Below, piece by piece: positions 23,700 to 35,190 of a DNA stretch of 64,000 bases; within the stretch, counting starts at the first letter, position 1; every line of letters begins with the position of its first letter. The notes under the pieces are model-generated. The model saw only the letters and a list, made by a program, of their open reading frames with translations. It did no database searches and was not told the origin of the DNA. A program made the position numbers and the translations under genes. This DNA is from Hymenopus coronatus (lineage: Eukaryota; Arthropoda; Insecta; Mantodea; Hymenopodidae), in NCBI GenBank assembly GCA_030762935.1, contig CM060890.1, positions 64,978,765 through 65,042,764 of the forward strand. The letters are read 5' to 3'.

Positions 23700-24210
23700 G
23701 CCGTCGCATCGTGACTCCTGAGAGCATCCAGTCCCAATATTACTTCTTCAGCCACCCTCGCGACGAACACCCACAAACTCATGGCGCTCTGTCCCAAAAT
23801 CTAGAAAGAGCTCCTTCTACATAGGCAAGGTTTCGCCCCAATGCTGTCATTATCTCATATGATCGAATCGGATTCTTTGTCAGCAAACTCTTTGCCACGT
23901 CTTGTTGGATTATGGTCACGATTGTACCGGTGTCCACAACTATCCGGCACAGCTTTCGTATCCAGCCGTTCGCGATGAGGTTGTTCTTCCATCTCTCTAA
24001 GGCACACAGAGTCAAGCGAGGGGACGTCGATGATGACTCAGGTATGCTCTTCGCCACGTCGGGTCATATTTGTGTCCCGCCTGCCAGTCGACTAGATTGT
24101 GGGCAGCATTTCACTACGTCCCTGGGCGGCCGCAACACACAGTCTGACGCACGTCGTCTCAGTTGCGTGCAGTCCTTTACTAGGTGTCCGAGTCGGCCAC
24201 ATCCCCAGCA
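23700..24210 (-). pseudogene. Retroelement zinc knuckle and aspartic protease
   Basis: CWGCGRLGHLVKDC at 24210-24169 is a CCHC knuckle (C-x2-C-x4-H-x4-C) that binds RNA in gag proteins. In the same frame, past one stop, comes a retropepsin-like segment with the active-site triad in VVDTGTIVTII (DTG, near 23930). GLDALRSHDA near 23720 matches the usual region after the flap. The family's enzyme acts as a dimer to process gag-pol. The stop between knuckle and protease and the missing downstream pol make this copy dead. Confidence 0.82.
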
Positions 24211-24479
24211 CACACCACTTAAAGGTTGTTGTCGTCATCCTTTTTGATACCCTTTCAACGTAGCACCGAGTACTCCTGATCTTCTAGGTTACCCCGACCG
24301 CCGGCTGCTCCCTCCTCAGGGCCGCGCTTTCCTGTCTATGCGCAGTCGCCGCCCGGTCAACGTCCTGGTAAGGAAAGTGTCAGGTATCCCGGCTAGCCAC
24401 ACCCCCAACACAAACCATTAAAAGACCGTCGCCGACTCTGTGCCCACAATAGTACTGAAAACCCTTAAACCTCCAGGCA

Positions 24480-24972
24480 AGGGCTGCTCTAACCTTGGCC
24501 ATCTCCATTTTAAATGCTACAGTAAACGCCACTTATAGTCGCCGAGCATCAGGTGCTGTTGTATCACGGCATCACGCACCCTGAAAACGAAAGAGTAGGC
24601 AGCTTATTGTGACACGTAGCTAAGTGGTAGATTCACCAGGGCTTTGTGCGCAAGCTGTTAGATGGTTGGTGCGAACACCTGTATCGTCTGACCAGGCTAT
24701 TGCAACTCGCCTTAAGCTGACTGCGGTAGGCTGCAGCCAAGCCATGGTTTTCAAAAGCATTCACTATTACTGGCGCCCGTCCCTGGAGGTTTGCTATCAG
24801 CTGTGCAATTACCTCATCAGATGACCATCGGTTGTGGGTGGCGACGGTGGCGAACTGTCGGCGGAAGACTTCAAAGCTTGACGTCCCGTCGTACCTGGAT
24901 GGCTTGACGCGCACGGATGTTTTGTCGCACCCTGGTGTCTCGGCCTTTAAGTCTTTGAACTTTCCGTTGAGT
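24480..24972 (-). pseudogene. Retroelement gag core
   Basis: Recognisable gag motifs of insect Gypsy-like elements: RVKPSRYDGTSSFEVFRRQF, VATHNRWSSDEV, LIANLQGRAP and AAAYRSQLKA (24633-24960), then HLMLGDY near 24560 in another frame. Gag forms the particle that packages the RNA. At least two frame changes occur after AAAYRSQLKA. A weaker, broken second knuckle (CWGCG, stop, then PG) lies at about 24380-24425. Confidence 0.83.
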
Positions 24973-24973
24973 A

Positions 24974-25847
24974 CAGGGTTACTACAAAAGAAATAGACAA
25001 CTTCAACTACCTGTAAAACAAAAACTATTAGAGATAGCAACCTATTTTGGACGTATGTTGAGAAACTCTCAAAGTTTCGTTTGTTACTATTGGTAACGCT
25101 GTAGTGTTTTGTTTGTTTTTGCAGAAGCTGAAATGGCGGAAAATCCTGTGGAAAAGGCATATTGTGTGTTGGAATTTGCTAGAACCCAATCAGCAACTGT
25201 TGTCCAACAACATTTTAGAACACGTTACCACAAAAATGAAATGATGCGCTCACAAAAACCAGCATCGTCATCATGTCGCAACATGTCGATGCAAAAGTCA
25301 CGCCGTATGACCTTATCTTCTTCACTCAGAAACTGCAACATCTGTAATCTGTAAGGCATCATGTGCAGTCGCTTCCGCAAGATTTTCCATACAGTTTGCT
25401 GTGGAATTGGTAATTGCATGCTTGCCCTAGATGTCGATTTCTGTGGGCTTCTTATGTAGGCAGAACGAACACGTTCAACGTTTTCTTCCGAAACTCTTGG
25501 TCTTCCCGAGCTCTTCCCTTTGCACAAACATCCCGTTGTCTCGAATTTTCTATACCAGTCGTAGATTGACTGTCTAGTCGGTGGCGTGGTAACGTGTTCT
25601 AAAATGTCGTTGGACAACAGTTGCTGATTGCGTTCTAGCAAATTCCAACACGCAATATGCCTTTTCCACAGGATTTTCCGCCATTTCAGCTTCTGCAACA
25701 ACAAACAAAATACTACAGCGTTACCAATAGTAACAAACGAAACTTTGAGAGTTTCTCAACATACCTCCAAAATAATTAGGCTGCTATCTCTAATAGTTTT
25801 TGTTTTACAGGCAGTTGAAGTTGTCTATTTCTGTTGTAGTAACCCTG
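24974..25847 (-). mobile_element. Fold-back mariner-like element with ~258-bp inverted arms
   Basis: 874 bp flanked by TA (24972-24973, 25848-25849). The left arm 24974-25231 and right arm 25588-25847 are near-identical inverted copies of the same 5' end: CAGGGTTACTAC tip, untranslated leader, and the first ~35 codons of the transposase (ATGGCGGAAAATCCTGTGG). Differences are a few substitutions and a 3-4 bp indel. Between them lies more of the N-terminal coding region of the right-hand copy. The true 3' end of the element is absent and replaced by a second 5' end. It sits inside the gag of the LTR element. Confidence 0.92.
25225..25690 (-). pseudogene. N-terminal half of a mariner-like transposase
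   Basis: Contains the helix-turn-helix DNA-binding part only. A start such as the left arm's (MAENPVEKAYCVLEFARTQS) is expected near 25688. After a small frame change it reads RQSIYDWYRKFETTGCLCKG, KSSGRPRVSEENVERVR, IPQQTVWKILRKRLHM and LSEEDKVIRRDFCIDMLRH. It then loses similarity after AGFCERII, just before the first catalytic Asp would appear. All three catalytic residues are missing. DUF4817-type insect family by pattern. It may retain end-binding ability, which is inference. Confidence 0.85.
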
Positions 25848-25849
25848 TA

Positions 25850-26112
25850 TATTTCCCAGCATGCGCGTAGTTCCTTGGCAACACTGTCGACTCTTCCCTA
25901 CGCCGGCCAGTCGTTCGTCGATTTTATTCGCTAATTCCGTCTTCAGGATTTCCAATGCAGACTTTTTTATCTTTCATATTTTCCATGTCATGGTGCACGT
26001 CTTCAATTTTCGATTCCATCTTCTGTTTGGATTTCGTCTTCTCCATCTTCGCCGTGCTGAATTCCAATGTATTGTCTATTTTCTCTACCGCCGTTTCTAA
26101 TTTTGTGTCCAT
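25850..26112 (-). pseudogene. Retroelement gag N-terminus (coiled-coil segment)
   Basis: Open segment starting MDTKLETAVEKIDNTLEF and rich in Lys, Glu and Met (KMEKTKSKQKMESKIEDVHH), a charged coiled-coil typical of the gag start in insect Gypsy-like elements. A stop follows GISE, then residual sequence leads to the insertion at 25847. Removing the insertion and one TA would leave the surrounding frame consistent with the gag core on the other side. Confidence 0.7.
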
Positions 26113-26169
26113 CTACTTCATTTCGGCGATCATGATTTTCATCGCCCACTCCCCCATTTCGGTGTAAAT

Positions 26170-26187
26170 ATCCCACTACTGACACCA
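26170..26187 (-). other. Primer-binding site of the LTR element
   Basis: TGGTGTCAGTAGTGGGAT immediately follows the LTR end on the minus strand. TGGTGTCAG...GTGGGAT is what a primer site complementary to a tRNA-Leu 3' end looks like. The tRNA identity is from memory of that sequence; the position and the TGG start are seen directly. Confidence 0.72.
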
Positions 26188-26571
26188 TGTAACAATTGTC
26201 TTTATTGAGTAAAAAATGTTTACAAATTAAATCTTAAATTCACGGCTGCAAATGGTTCACTCGACGTTTAGACGGTGGACACCTGCATGCACCATTACGC
26301 GGTAACACTCCAGCTCATCACGACTATAAAATTCACAGCACAGCCACACTGAATTGCAATCCGTGCTCCTCTTATAGCTAGAGAATAACGCCACAGAACT
26401 TCCTGGAAGCTTCTAGAAGCCGAAGCTTGGAGAAATATCTCAAAAATCAAGAATAATCATGACGTTCCTAAGCTCCCTGTTACGTCGCGTCATTCCTGTT
26501 GTTTACGCATCCAACTGCGATGTCTCACATACTAAAACTTATGCGCGGTAGCACACGGACGGCATGTCACA
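26188..26571 (-). mobile_element. 5' LTR of the Gypsy-like element
   Basis: 384 bp, on the minus strand starting TGTGACATGCCG and ending CAATTGTTACA (TG...CA). AATAAAGACAATTG near its end supplies a polyadenylation signal. It matches the LTR at 61115-61540 over its length, with indels. Confidence 0.88.
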
Positions 26572-27195
26572 ATAAGTTGTTTGGAATAAAAGCTGGTTAA
26601 GAATGGACTGAGAAAGTCATTAAAATGCACATCAGATATCCTTTAAAAGTGTTAAACACCAGTTCCTACTCCATATTCACCCAAGGCAATACCGAGTAAT
26701 GATATATGAATATTAAATTATTAATCAGGAAAGAAATTTGAAAAGGAAACGTTACACTCACAAGTTAGGAGGTCCTCTTCGACATTTGGCAGTTCTGATA
26801 TCATATGAACTTCGAGAAACAGACCTCCTTTTCTCGAGCTCGTGCCTTAACGATCTCGTGTCGTTCAACAGATATTACTCGAGAATCGTGGTAGAAACCT
26901 CAAAAGAATAGATATCTCAGGGGCTAATAATATATTTAACACAATTAAAGCGCCTTGCGCAATGTTCACGAAAACGAATCTACCTACTTCAGCGATTAGC
27001 AAATATAGCAGTTTTATATTTTACTCTTGTGTATAATTTTACTTTCTCTAACATTTACTTTTGGTAGGTTTAAGAAGTATTTTATTTTATCAATAAATTC
27101 GATGAGATTTCACGTATACCGTTTGGTTTGACACCTCCCACGCCCTAAAATAGGAAAAGTTCGGCGCGCATTTGTGCGCAGCATAATTAAAAAAA
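26572..27195. other. Gene-free stretch
   Basis: AT-rich, with no recognised repeat or coding frame. Confidence 0.4.
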
Positions 27196-27570
27196 TCTGA
27201 TGTGTGCTAGTCCCATGACTTTCTCTGCCTATTCTGTAACAATCTATTCTTACACAAACATATTCTTCTATCTACATCTTGCTAATTAAGATAAGCATAA
27301 CTGGTCTTACTATGTAGATCCTGGTAAGTGGAAGGGAAATAAAGGATTACAATAAGCTAAAGCGATAGTCAAATATTTTAAAAGCTGGCTCTTTGCATGG
27401 CCAGGAGTAAAACAAAAGTAAATGACATAAAAAATTAAGTATTTTATAGTTGCAACCAAAAACAAGAAATATCTCGGAAATGATTATCTCAAAAAGTATG
27501 ACATAAATTGTGTGATTGAACGAGATCTATATTTTGTGTAGAAGTTTTTATTGCCACGTAAATATCTTTA
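27196..27570 (+). repeat. Family H, 5' half
   Basis: Begins TCTGATGTGTGC, then CATGACTTTCTCTGCC and ordered blocks to GACATAAATTGTGTG. It skips to GTAAATATCTTTAACACA and ends. Confidence 0.85.
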
Positions 27571-27904
27571 ACACAGGTGACCCATATAAAGTGTTACAGC
27601 TGAATTTCTTTTAAACAGGAAAAAATCAAAATGCCAAGAATTCCAATTCTTATTAGGAGCAAGGGATCTTCCATATTGTGATATGAATAATATTTTGTTA
27701 GGGGCCCTTATGGAGCCCATGGGCCCACCTTCAGAATTGTAAATGAAATCATGGTAATTTTTTTGTATATTCTGGTTCCCCACAAGAAAGTAAGCAACTT
27801 TAATAAGTTTTTTTTTTTTTTTCCTAAAATGAATTGAACTCCTGAAATACAACACCCTACTTATATATTGATTATTTACATACTGTGCGCTCTTCAAAAT
27901 TAGA

Positions 27905-28230
27905 TTGATGTGTTCCATTCACTTGACTTATTCTACATCTCTGTCACAAAGTATTGGTAAAACGATTATTCTTCTATCTACTTCAAGTTGATCGAGATAA
28001 ACATTAACAGAAATGGCCTTATTACCTTCTATTGGCTTGATTTTCCAATACTACATTATAAATTTCTCGGAGCACAAAGCTACCAACTTTTTTCCCTTCA
28101 TGCCATGCAAAGAATGAGATTTTTAAGCAAGCATACAACGACCTTTTAAAAATGAAATTATCCCATCGACCTCCTTTATTACTCTTATAATCGCAACTAA
28201 GTTTGTAATAAAATCCATTTTTGTATATGT
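27905..28230 (+). repeat. Family H, 5' fragment
   Basis: TTGATGTGTTCCATTCAC, TTATTCTACATCTCTG, GATCGAGATAAACATTAAC and GGCCTTATTACCTTCT match the family start; similarity weakens after 28060. Confidence 0.75.
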
Positions 28231-31200
28231 TTAACTAGATTAAAATGAAGTAAACCACTATTATCTTTGTAAGATTAATTTATAATAGGGACACATGAAT
28301 AAATGATACTGAACAGAGCAGATAATGTTAATTTAGCGTATTAGATTTTTATATATTTATAAATTGGCACTTGAAATATGGCCCAACAAGATACTACAGG
28401 TTATCGTTTCTGGAGCATATTCAGGCGTTAACTATATAGTTATACGGTTTATATATAGTTTATTATTTAGTTATATATATCTATCTGCGTTGCTGAATTC
28501 CGTGGATGGCTGTCATCGTTCGGATATGAGATTCGTGATCCGTCTATCTCTCCTATGATTATGAAGGAAATATGGTACCGTCTACTATTGTGGAAAGTAA
28601 AACGACATGAGGAAGGAATGGCAATGCAATTCAAATAAAATTATCATTCCTAGAGATCTGCTTTTGTTATAAGCCCTGTTGAGTACGGTTCTAAAAGTGT
28701 ACCGTAAAACACACTCCGCTTGATGAAACTGCTTCTTTGTGTCTCGTGATTTTAAATGAGGCACCAATAATAAAAATCTTAAGAAAGTCAGCTCCTGGTA
28801 GTCTATATTCTTTAGCCGTTTGTCCAACCAGGAACGTCATTTGTTATGAAGTATCTCCATGGAAAATATGCCAAGCATGCACGGCGTGTAATGCGGTCAG
28901 CTCGTGGAATTTAATACAGACATTCCTGCTTTCCACAAACAATATATACAGCATTATGCGCACAGCAAATAAAAAGGCCTCATTTTTATGTAGAAAGCAT
29001 GCTGTCCAAACATGTTATGAATAGAGAACGTTGCTCCCCTTTTTGCTCTATCTTATTACTTTCTTAGAGGATAAATTGGAGGGAGAACTTTGGATGATAT
29101 CATATGAGCGATGACCGACAAAGCATGGAAATGGAGCATCGTAACTTTCTAGGGAGTATCATTCATCAACAATCAATGCTGTTTCTCTCCCACTTTCACC
29201 TGTTCAATACTAAATTAAAGAAGCAAAATATTGTTAGCCTTGCCAAATATACATGTACCAGTGTTGCAACTTTATACTATACTTCCCACTAGAAGTGACA
29301 CAAGCCCGTTGCCTTAAATAGCTAACAGTGTCTTGTTAACCTCTAGAGCACCGCTTAACAAAACAAACAACTTAATTTAAAACAGGGATCTCAATGGAAA
29401 ATATAGCACTAAAGTATAAACACAGAACAAATATTTGTTCGGGCCTTACGAAATCGATCCTATGCTTTCAAATCCCTTTTTATAACGAAAAAGACAAACT
29501 CGTCATTGGCAACACAGTTTGGAATCTGTTTATACTCTATTTTTAGAAAAAAAAATCTTCGTACTTTTTTCTGAACTTTTTGCACCACGATATATGCGGC
29601 ACCGCACTATGAATAAGCAGCACTGCAAAATATTCTATCAAGGTTGACCTCTTGCTCCTTAGAAGTTAAGTAGATGGAGCGAGTGAAATCTTCAAGAACA
29701 TTTACCAATGTTTTTAGGTATAGAAGCACCTTGATTAAACTTATTCCACAAGCAGGACCTATGGTTAATACCTCGGGAGTATGCACGTGACTTGAGAGAA
29801 GTAAAAGCAACATCAACTTCACCTCGCATACCAAGCAAACCTCTCTTTTATGAGCGTACGCCAGCTTCAACACCTATATTCCGAGAATCGCTATATTAAT
29901 TTATCTAGCGACGAGGACATAAGTTGTAAACTCCCACTCCATGAAAACGCCCATCACGAGATGTCACACAACTATCAGCGAGCACTTATACGGATAATTT
30001 ATGTTGGCAGGTCAGCCACTTAATTTCAGAGTCATTAGACGATCCTGTCCGGGGTTTCCAATCAATGTTTTACACAAGCTTAGGAGCCCGAGAGTTAGTT
30101 ACTGTACACACCCTAGTTACGCTATTCGGCCAGCGAAAATGTCTCTCTGCATTGTTCCACCAAGCTTTAATTTGAGCAACTGTGGCACGTTAATTGTAAT
30201 TGTAATTGACAGGGTGTTTAAGGAACGCCTTATAGGTGCGGTAATAAAATTTGGCGGTGCCGTTGTCGAAAACGACATTCTTTCCTGATTAATTCTTTAA
30301 CGAATATTCTTAGCTGAGTATGTTTATTTTTCCTTGAATTTCCTTCATGACAATCGCCATCATTCTTCGTCAGACTTAACGGGCAAGTAGGCATTATCTT
30401 TCTCCATGGGAGTTCCATGCCTGCATCTATAGTACACATTAACATTGACAGATTTACACAACCTCAAACCAATATTGCTTAAAGTTATGGTAGTCTTTCA
30501 TCATAAAGAGCATATTAATGCTAATTTTAATTTCTTTGGTTCAGAGTCTTGGTTAATGGCCGGAAGTTTCAAGCAGCTGGGAAGGGGAAAGGATAGGGAC
30601 ATCTGTTTTCGAGTTTCTAATTTGAGATGCGATTTACAGCCATCGTTGACTTCTGCTTGAAAATATTACCTCCAACATTTCTGAAAAGGCATTCGCGCAT
30701 TAATGAATTATGTTGAATTTTGGAATGTGAAATAGCAATACATTGTCTTTCTTTTCCTCTTCTGTTCCTATTTCTCTCTTCATGCTTTAGGCAAATTTAT
30801 CTGTTGTGGTAATCCTACTTTTCTTCGTCCAATACACGTGTAATTAGCAGCTTTCACATAATATATCCTCTTTCGTGAGATTTAACTACTCTCTGCGTTT
30901 CCTCTAACCTCTCTCATCCCAGTTAGATGACTATTTTATTTCACTGCTTAGGGAATGGCCCGGTGGCAACGCAGTCGTATAATTATAATTAAAATTATAA
31001 TTAATATAAAGTCGAAATAATAATACCTTGTCAGAATAATAATGGTTATTTAATTTGTAGGAAGAGAAGTTGTTTTATTAATAGTTTTTTGATAAAAATT
31101 GATTATATTATATTTATAGCACGCAGTCAGTATACTAGCGAAATCTACAAAATACACACAACATTTAAAAACTTTATAAAAAATATATATTATATTAAAA

Positions 31201-33031
31201 CTATTCTGACTATAAATCGTTCTTCCGTGGTCTCCTTTTAGTCATATACACTTTGAGGCAAAGTCTCAAAGTATTTTGCTCCAGTCGTCAATTGTTCTAT
31301 TCACAGAATGAACTTTACCTCTGTCAGGTTTGAGTTCCCTGTTTCTTATTTGGGGGGGGGGCTAATTATTTCGCCCCCAATATAATGGAGTTAATAATTG
31401 CTTTGCTATACATTTCTATGCAGATTCCTTCTTATGGACTCAAAGTCTAAAAATATATCTGTAGATCCTTCCTTATCTGTCAATGTTTAATTTTCTGTCT
31501 CTCTGCACATCCGTTGATACTTCTCAAACATTCAATTTCCTCATTTTGAATTTAGTTCTGTTTTTGTATCTGTAGATTCTTCACTTCGTATATAGCCGTA
31601 TATTAAAATTATACCGTAATTTCGAAATGCTTCCTTTTTATCTCCTTCATAGGAAATTACATGAGAAATTATTCCAAATTCTGGGAGAATTAAAATTTAA
31701 ACTCCAAAATATCAAAAGAGGTATTTGTAAAGAATTGGATCCTCTAATGTTTTAATACATTTCAGGCTTGTTTCTTTTCTGACACGGACGATAACCTTTC
31801 TCTTATTATTCCATGAGACAGTAAATATATGCAACTTTTGCTGTACAATATCTATGATTGTGCGGTAACTCACACGCCAAGAACTGCGCCAGCCTGTTCG
31901 ATGTTGCTTAGAGCTAATCTGACTTATTCTCCAACTGAAATGTTATATCGTTCATATATCTGTTGTGATTTATATTGCCAGTTTATATCTCAGCTTTCTC
32001 GTCCTGCTCCTCCCTCTCTGCAGTGTATGTGCATACTTTATATGTGTACACTATTTTGGTACACAAATTCCAAGTTCTTGATCAGAGAATTGGAATGGCA
32101 ATCTGAAAAAAAGACCTGATGGAATTGAATAGAAACTGGGTAAAAACGACTCTATCTTGTCAATGGTTGTTTTAGGGGAACCAAACTCAAAATGTAGTTT
32201 TTGTGGTTTGTGCTTGTAACAATCGACTTTCTTTGTAAAAAAGAATTGTTATATAGCTTCTTGAACCCCAGGTTGTCAATTTTGTCTTCGGTTTTCCTGT
32301 CTTTCTTTCGGAGAAAATTCATATTTAAAATTAAGTGTTACCAACATTAAATCTTGGAAATTTATATAGCCTGACGACGAGCTAAATTCATTACTTCGTG
32401 ACTTCAGTTAAATTTAATAAATTAAATTTATTTAATTCATATATTAATTAAATACAACTAAAATAATTTTATTAATCTCTCCCAAATTTCGGCAATTTGA
32501 AAGTACAAGACATCCATATCAATCTATTTATCTATCGTCTTCAGTTACATCGTACATTTGAAGCTATATTGATTATTAAAAAAGTGCCGAGCCTCATTGA
32601 CAATAGCGATAGCAACGCTGATCAGCGCTATATACGGCATAGCGTCTTTTCAGCCAGTGAAGTTATAAGGTACCAAGTCCGTAGGCTAAACAGAAACAGA
32701 CATGGTTTCAATATTCAATTTTTTCCATGCGTGGAGCTATGCAACTATCATTTTGCACAAGGACGCTAACAGTGCTTGCATTTATTTTATAATGCCCGTT
32801 GTTTCGAGTGTTATAGCATTAAGTTATTAATAAAAAAATCCATTAAACAATTTATGCCGATGGGAAGACTCCCTACACATCACTTCTAAGATTAGATTCA
32901 TGTCGGATATAGCACGCATGCCATCCAATTTCCAACTGATGTCGCCTAAAAGCATATCACCACCGATAAAAGATGCAGCTTTCTGTAGCACTGCGCTCCT
33001 GAGCGATTTATTTAATTAGAAGTTATCTACC
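28231..33031. other. Long gene-free stretch
   Basis: Nearly 5 kb in which I recognise no repeat and no gene. Open frames at 28737-29024, 29607-29873, 30001-30288, 30445-30660, 31829-32119 and 32497-32769 are short and featureless. A CAGGGTGTTTAAGGAACGCC word at 30210-30229 resembles the tip of a mariner-like element but has no partner that I found. A G-run occurs at 31353-31362. Confidence 0.35.
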
Positions 33032-33698
33032 TTTTTTACTTTCTCTACACTACTATGTACATAATGCATAGAGAAGACATTGCATTCCACTCAAACACTA
33101 GATACCGAGATTCCAAAAGAAATATGTTTTAGGGTCGCCTGTATAAAAAAAGTATTTTTAGAAAAAGGTCCGTGTGTGCCGTGTGTCTGTGAACACGATA
33201 ACTCAAAAAAGAAAAGTCGGTACAAAATCAAAATTGGTACTTAAGTTTAGTATCTTCCAGGGATGCGACAAGAAGATTTTGAGAAAAATCCCTCCACCCC
33301 AAACTACCCTTTACATGGAAAAAATTTCGGAAATGTTGATTTTCTCAAAAATGGCTCTTAACGATTTTGATTAAAATACCATATATTGAAGATATTTAAA
33401 TGTCAAATAAAATGTGTATCTTGAATTTTCAGGGAATAGCGTCTAAAGATCTTATTCTGAATAAATTTGGCTGAAATTTGCGTAACTGGTAAGCTGTAAG
33501 AAATAGACAAAAACTCACTGCACAAAACATGTAGATTACGTTAAAACACACAATTCATGTCATATGCATTTTTGTTGCAGAGGTGACCGTTTTCGAGATA
33601 TGCCTTATTATCGGTTTCAGTTTTAAAATACTTATACTTTTGTAAGAAGTTTGTTTGTAGAGCAGCTAAAGAAAGTAATGCGAGTGTAAGACATCAGA
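33032..33698 (-). repeat. Family H, internally deleted
   Basis: From TTTTTTACTTTCTCTACAC to GACATCAGA. All blocks are present to TTTTAAAATACTTATAC. About 200 bp are then missing before AAAGAAAGTAATGCGAGTG. Confidence 0.9.
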
Positions 33699-33959
33699 CT
33701 TTTTTTTAAACATACGCCATAACTGCTTTTCTACTTCAGTTTGTTAATACGAGAAAACTGATCTCATGTTTAATACTCGCAATCCTTTATTTACCTATCA
33801 CCTTATACCTACTACTCATTTAAAAGCCAGTCCTGTAATACCTTTGCATTACGGTAAAAGTTTTGGATTATACCTCAAAATAAGCAATATGAATTTATGC
33901 AATGGGCAATAAAATACTTGTATTATCAAGTCAGGTTTTGTTTACAATAAGTTAACATG

Positions 33960-34450
33960 GACGGAGAGAAGGAGAATCGTTCATATCCCATATTTGTACA
34001 TGGCGACTAAATACTATCTGGAAATACTTCACGTACGTCCATTTCGTCGTCTTCTTCTCCTTCTTAGCTGTTCCTGTTTCAAAATCTTGAGTCCAACTCT
34101 TTTTGGGTCGTCCTGGCTTGCTATGCCCTCGGGGACTGCCTGATGTATTCTGTTGACTATCAACCTTTGCAATGTTGTCTAAATTGCTTTTATCGCCTGC
34201 GATGCCACAAGTAGTAAAAGCATGCCTTAAGCACTGACAAAAATTTGCTTTTATATATAATTATTTCACCTCATTGTTCTATATTTAATTATTGTCTTAC
34301 TTTATTGTTTTTATTCCGATCTTATGTATCCTACTATAGGTCTGAGGAATTTCATTCGGCTGTCTGTATTCTTCTTTAGTATTGGACAATAATGTTCTAT
34401 GCTTCTGATCCATAAGCTAAAAGTGGGAAAGAGCATTGGTTTATACAGCT
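33960..34450 (-). pseudogene. LINE ORF2 C-terminal fragment
   Basis: Decayed non-LTR retrotransposon. The minus strand reads FLRPIVGYIRSE (about 34330-34370) and later SRGHSKPGRPKKSWTQDFET (about 34080-34130). The pairing of an FLRxxVGYxxxD-like block with a GRPxxxW block is the usual C-terminal tail of insect LINE ORF2 proteins. Several stops and frame changes lie between. No reverse-transcriptase catalytic motif is included. Confidence 0.62.
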
Positions 34451-35037
34451 TTATCACCCAGTCTTTTTAGTGTTTTTAACGTACCTGCTATGCAACTAAT
34501 TTTTTTTTCTTTCTTTCGTTCTTTATTTATTTTTGTAAAGTCTACTTCAGAACCGCAAAAGATTAAAAACAAAATAATATATATTCAATTTTCACTCATT
34601 ATTAATATCTGCATAATACTATAAATAATAAATAAAAATAAAACAATGAATTTCAATCTTATATTAACAAATGTTTATGTTCAGAAGAAAATATCCACAA
34701 ACCGCAAAAACTATAAAATCAAATATTATTAACCTCTACTTTCATTACCTTTATTAGAAGAACTGGATTATTAAATAGTATATTTGCAACGACAAAAAAG
34801 TTTATTTGATATAAGTGACAATTTATATGCATACCTGTGATATCTGTCTCCTCTGTCTCTGTCCCTAATGATTTTTACTTACATAGAACAGTGTGAAGGA
34901 ATGTCGCTCCAAAGAATGTTCCGTGTGTTCATAAAATTACTAAGAGATACATTTTATTTGCACATCAACATCTGAAGTTTTAATCAGTCAAATATGCCTG
35001 ATTTCAGTTTAATTCGGTGCTTACAAGACATTACCTT
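34451..35037. other. Gene-free stretch
   Basis: AT-rich, with no recognised feature. Confidence 0.4.
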
Positions 35038-35190
35038 GAGGTTGCGCCACTGTAACGTGCGCGACTCGCATTCGGGAAAACCTGGTTTAATTTCCTACGC
35101 CGACCTTGCTTCGGGGTTTCTCTAAATCGCCAGACGAATGCTAGGAGGGCTCATTACATCCACCGAATTTCCTATCTCTCCATGACGGAC
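35038..35190 (+). mobile_element. tRNA-derived SINE fragment (SINE-F)
   Basis: tRNA-like head with a diverged B box CCTGGTTTAATTTCC, followed by GGGGTTTCTCTAAATCGCC and CGAATGCTAGGAGGG. I recognise these last blocks from a common arthropod SINE body (CCCTAAATCGC...GCAAATGCCGGGATGG). Boundaries are approximate. Confidence 0.5.

Larger units (their letters stand above)
23590..26571 (-). mobile_element. Truncated Ty3/Gypsy-like LTR retrotransposon, interrupted by a fold-back DNA element
   Basis: Order on the minus strand: LTR (26571-26188), primer-binding site (26187-26170), gag N-terminus (about 26112-25850), insertion (25847-24974), gag core (24972-24600), zinc knuckle (24210-24169) and protease (24057-23700). 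Reverse transcriptase, RNase H, integrase and a 3' LTR are absent. Similarity fades near 23590, so the element is truncated. Frameshifts and stops occur outside the insertion as well. Assignment to Gypsy rests on the gag and protease pattern, not on reverse transcriptase. Confidence 0.85.

Noticed and set aside
30210..30229. CAGGGTGTTTAAGGAACGCC as the end of another mariner-like element
   Set aside because: No inverted partner and no transposase remnants were found within a few kb.
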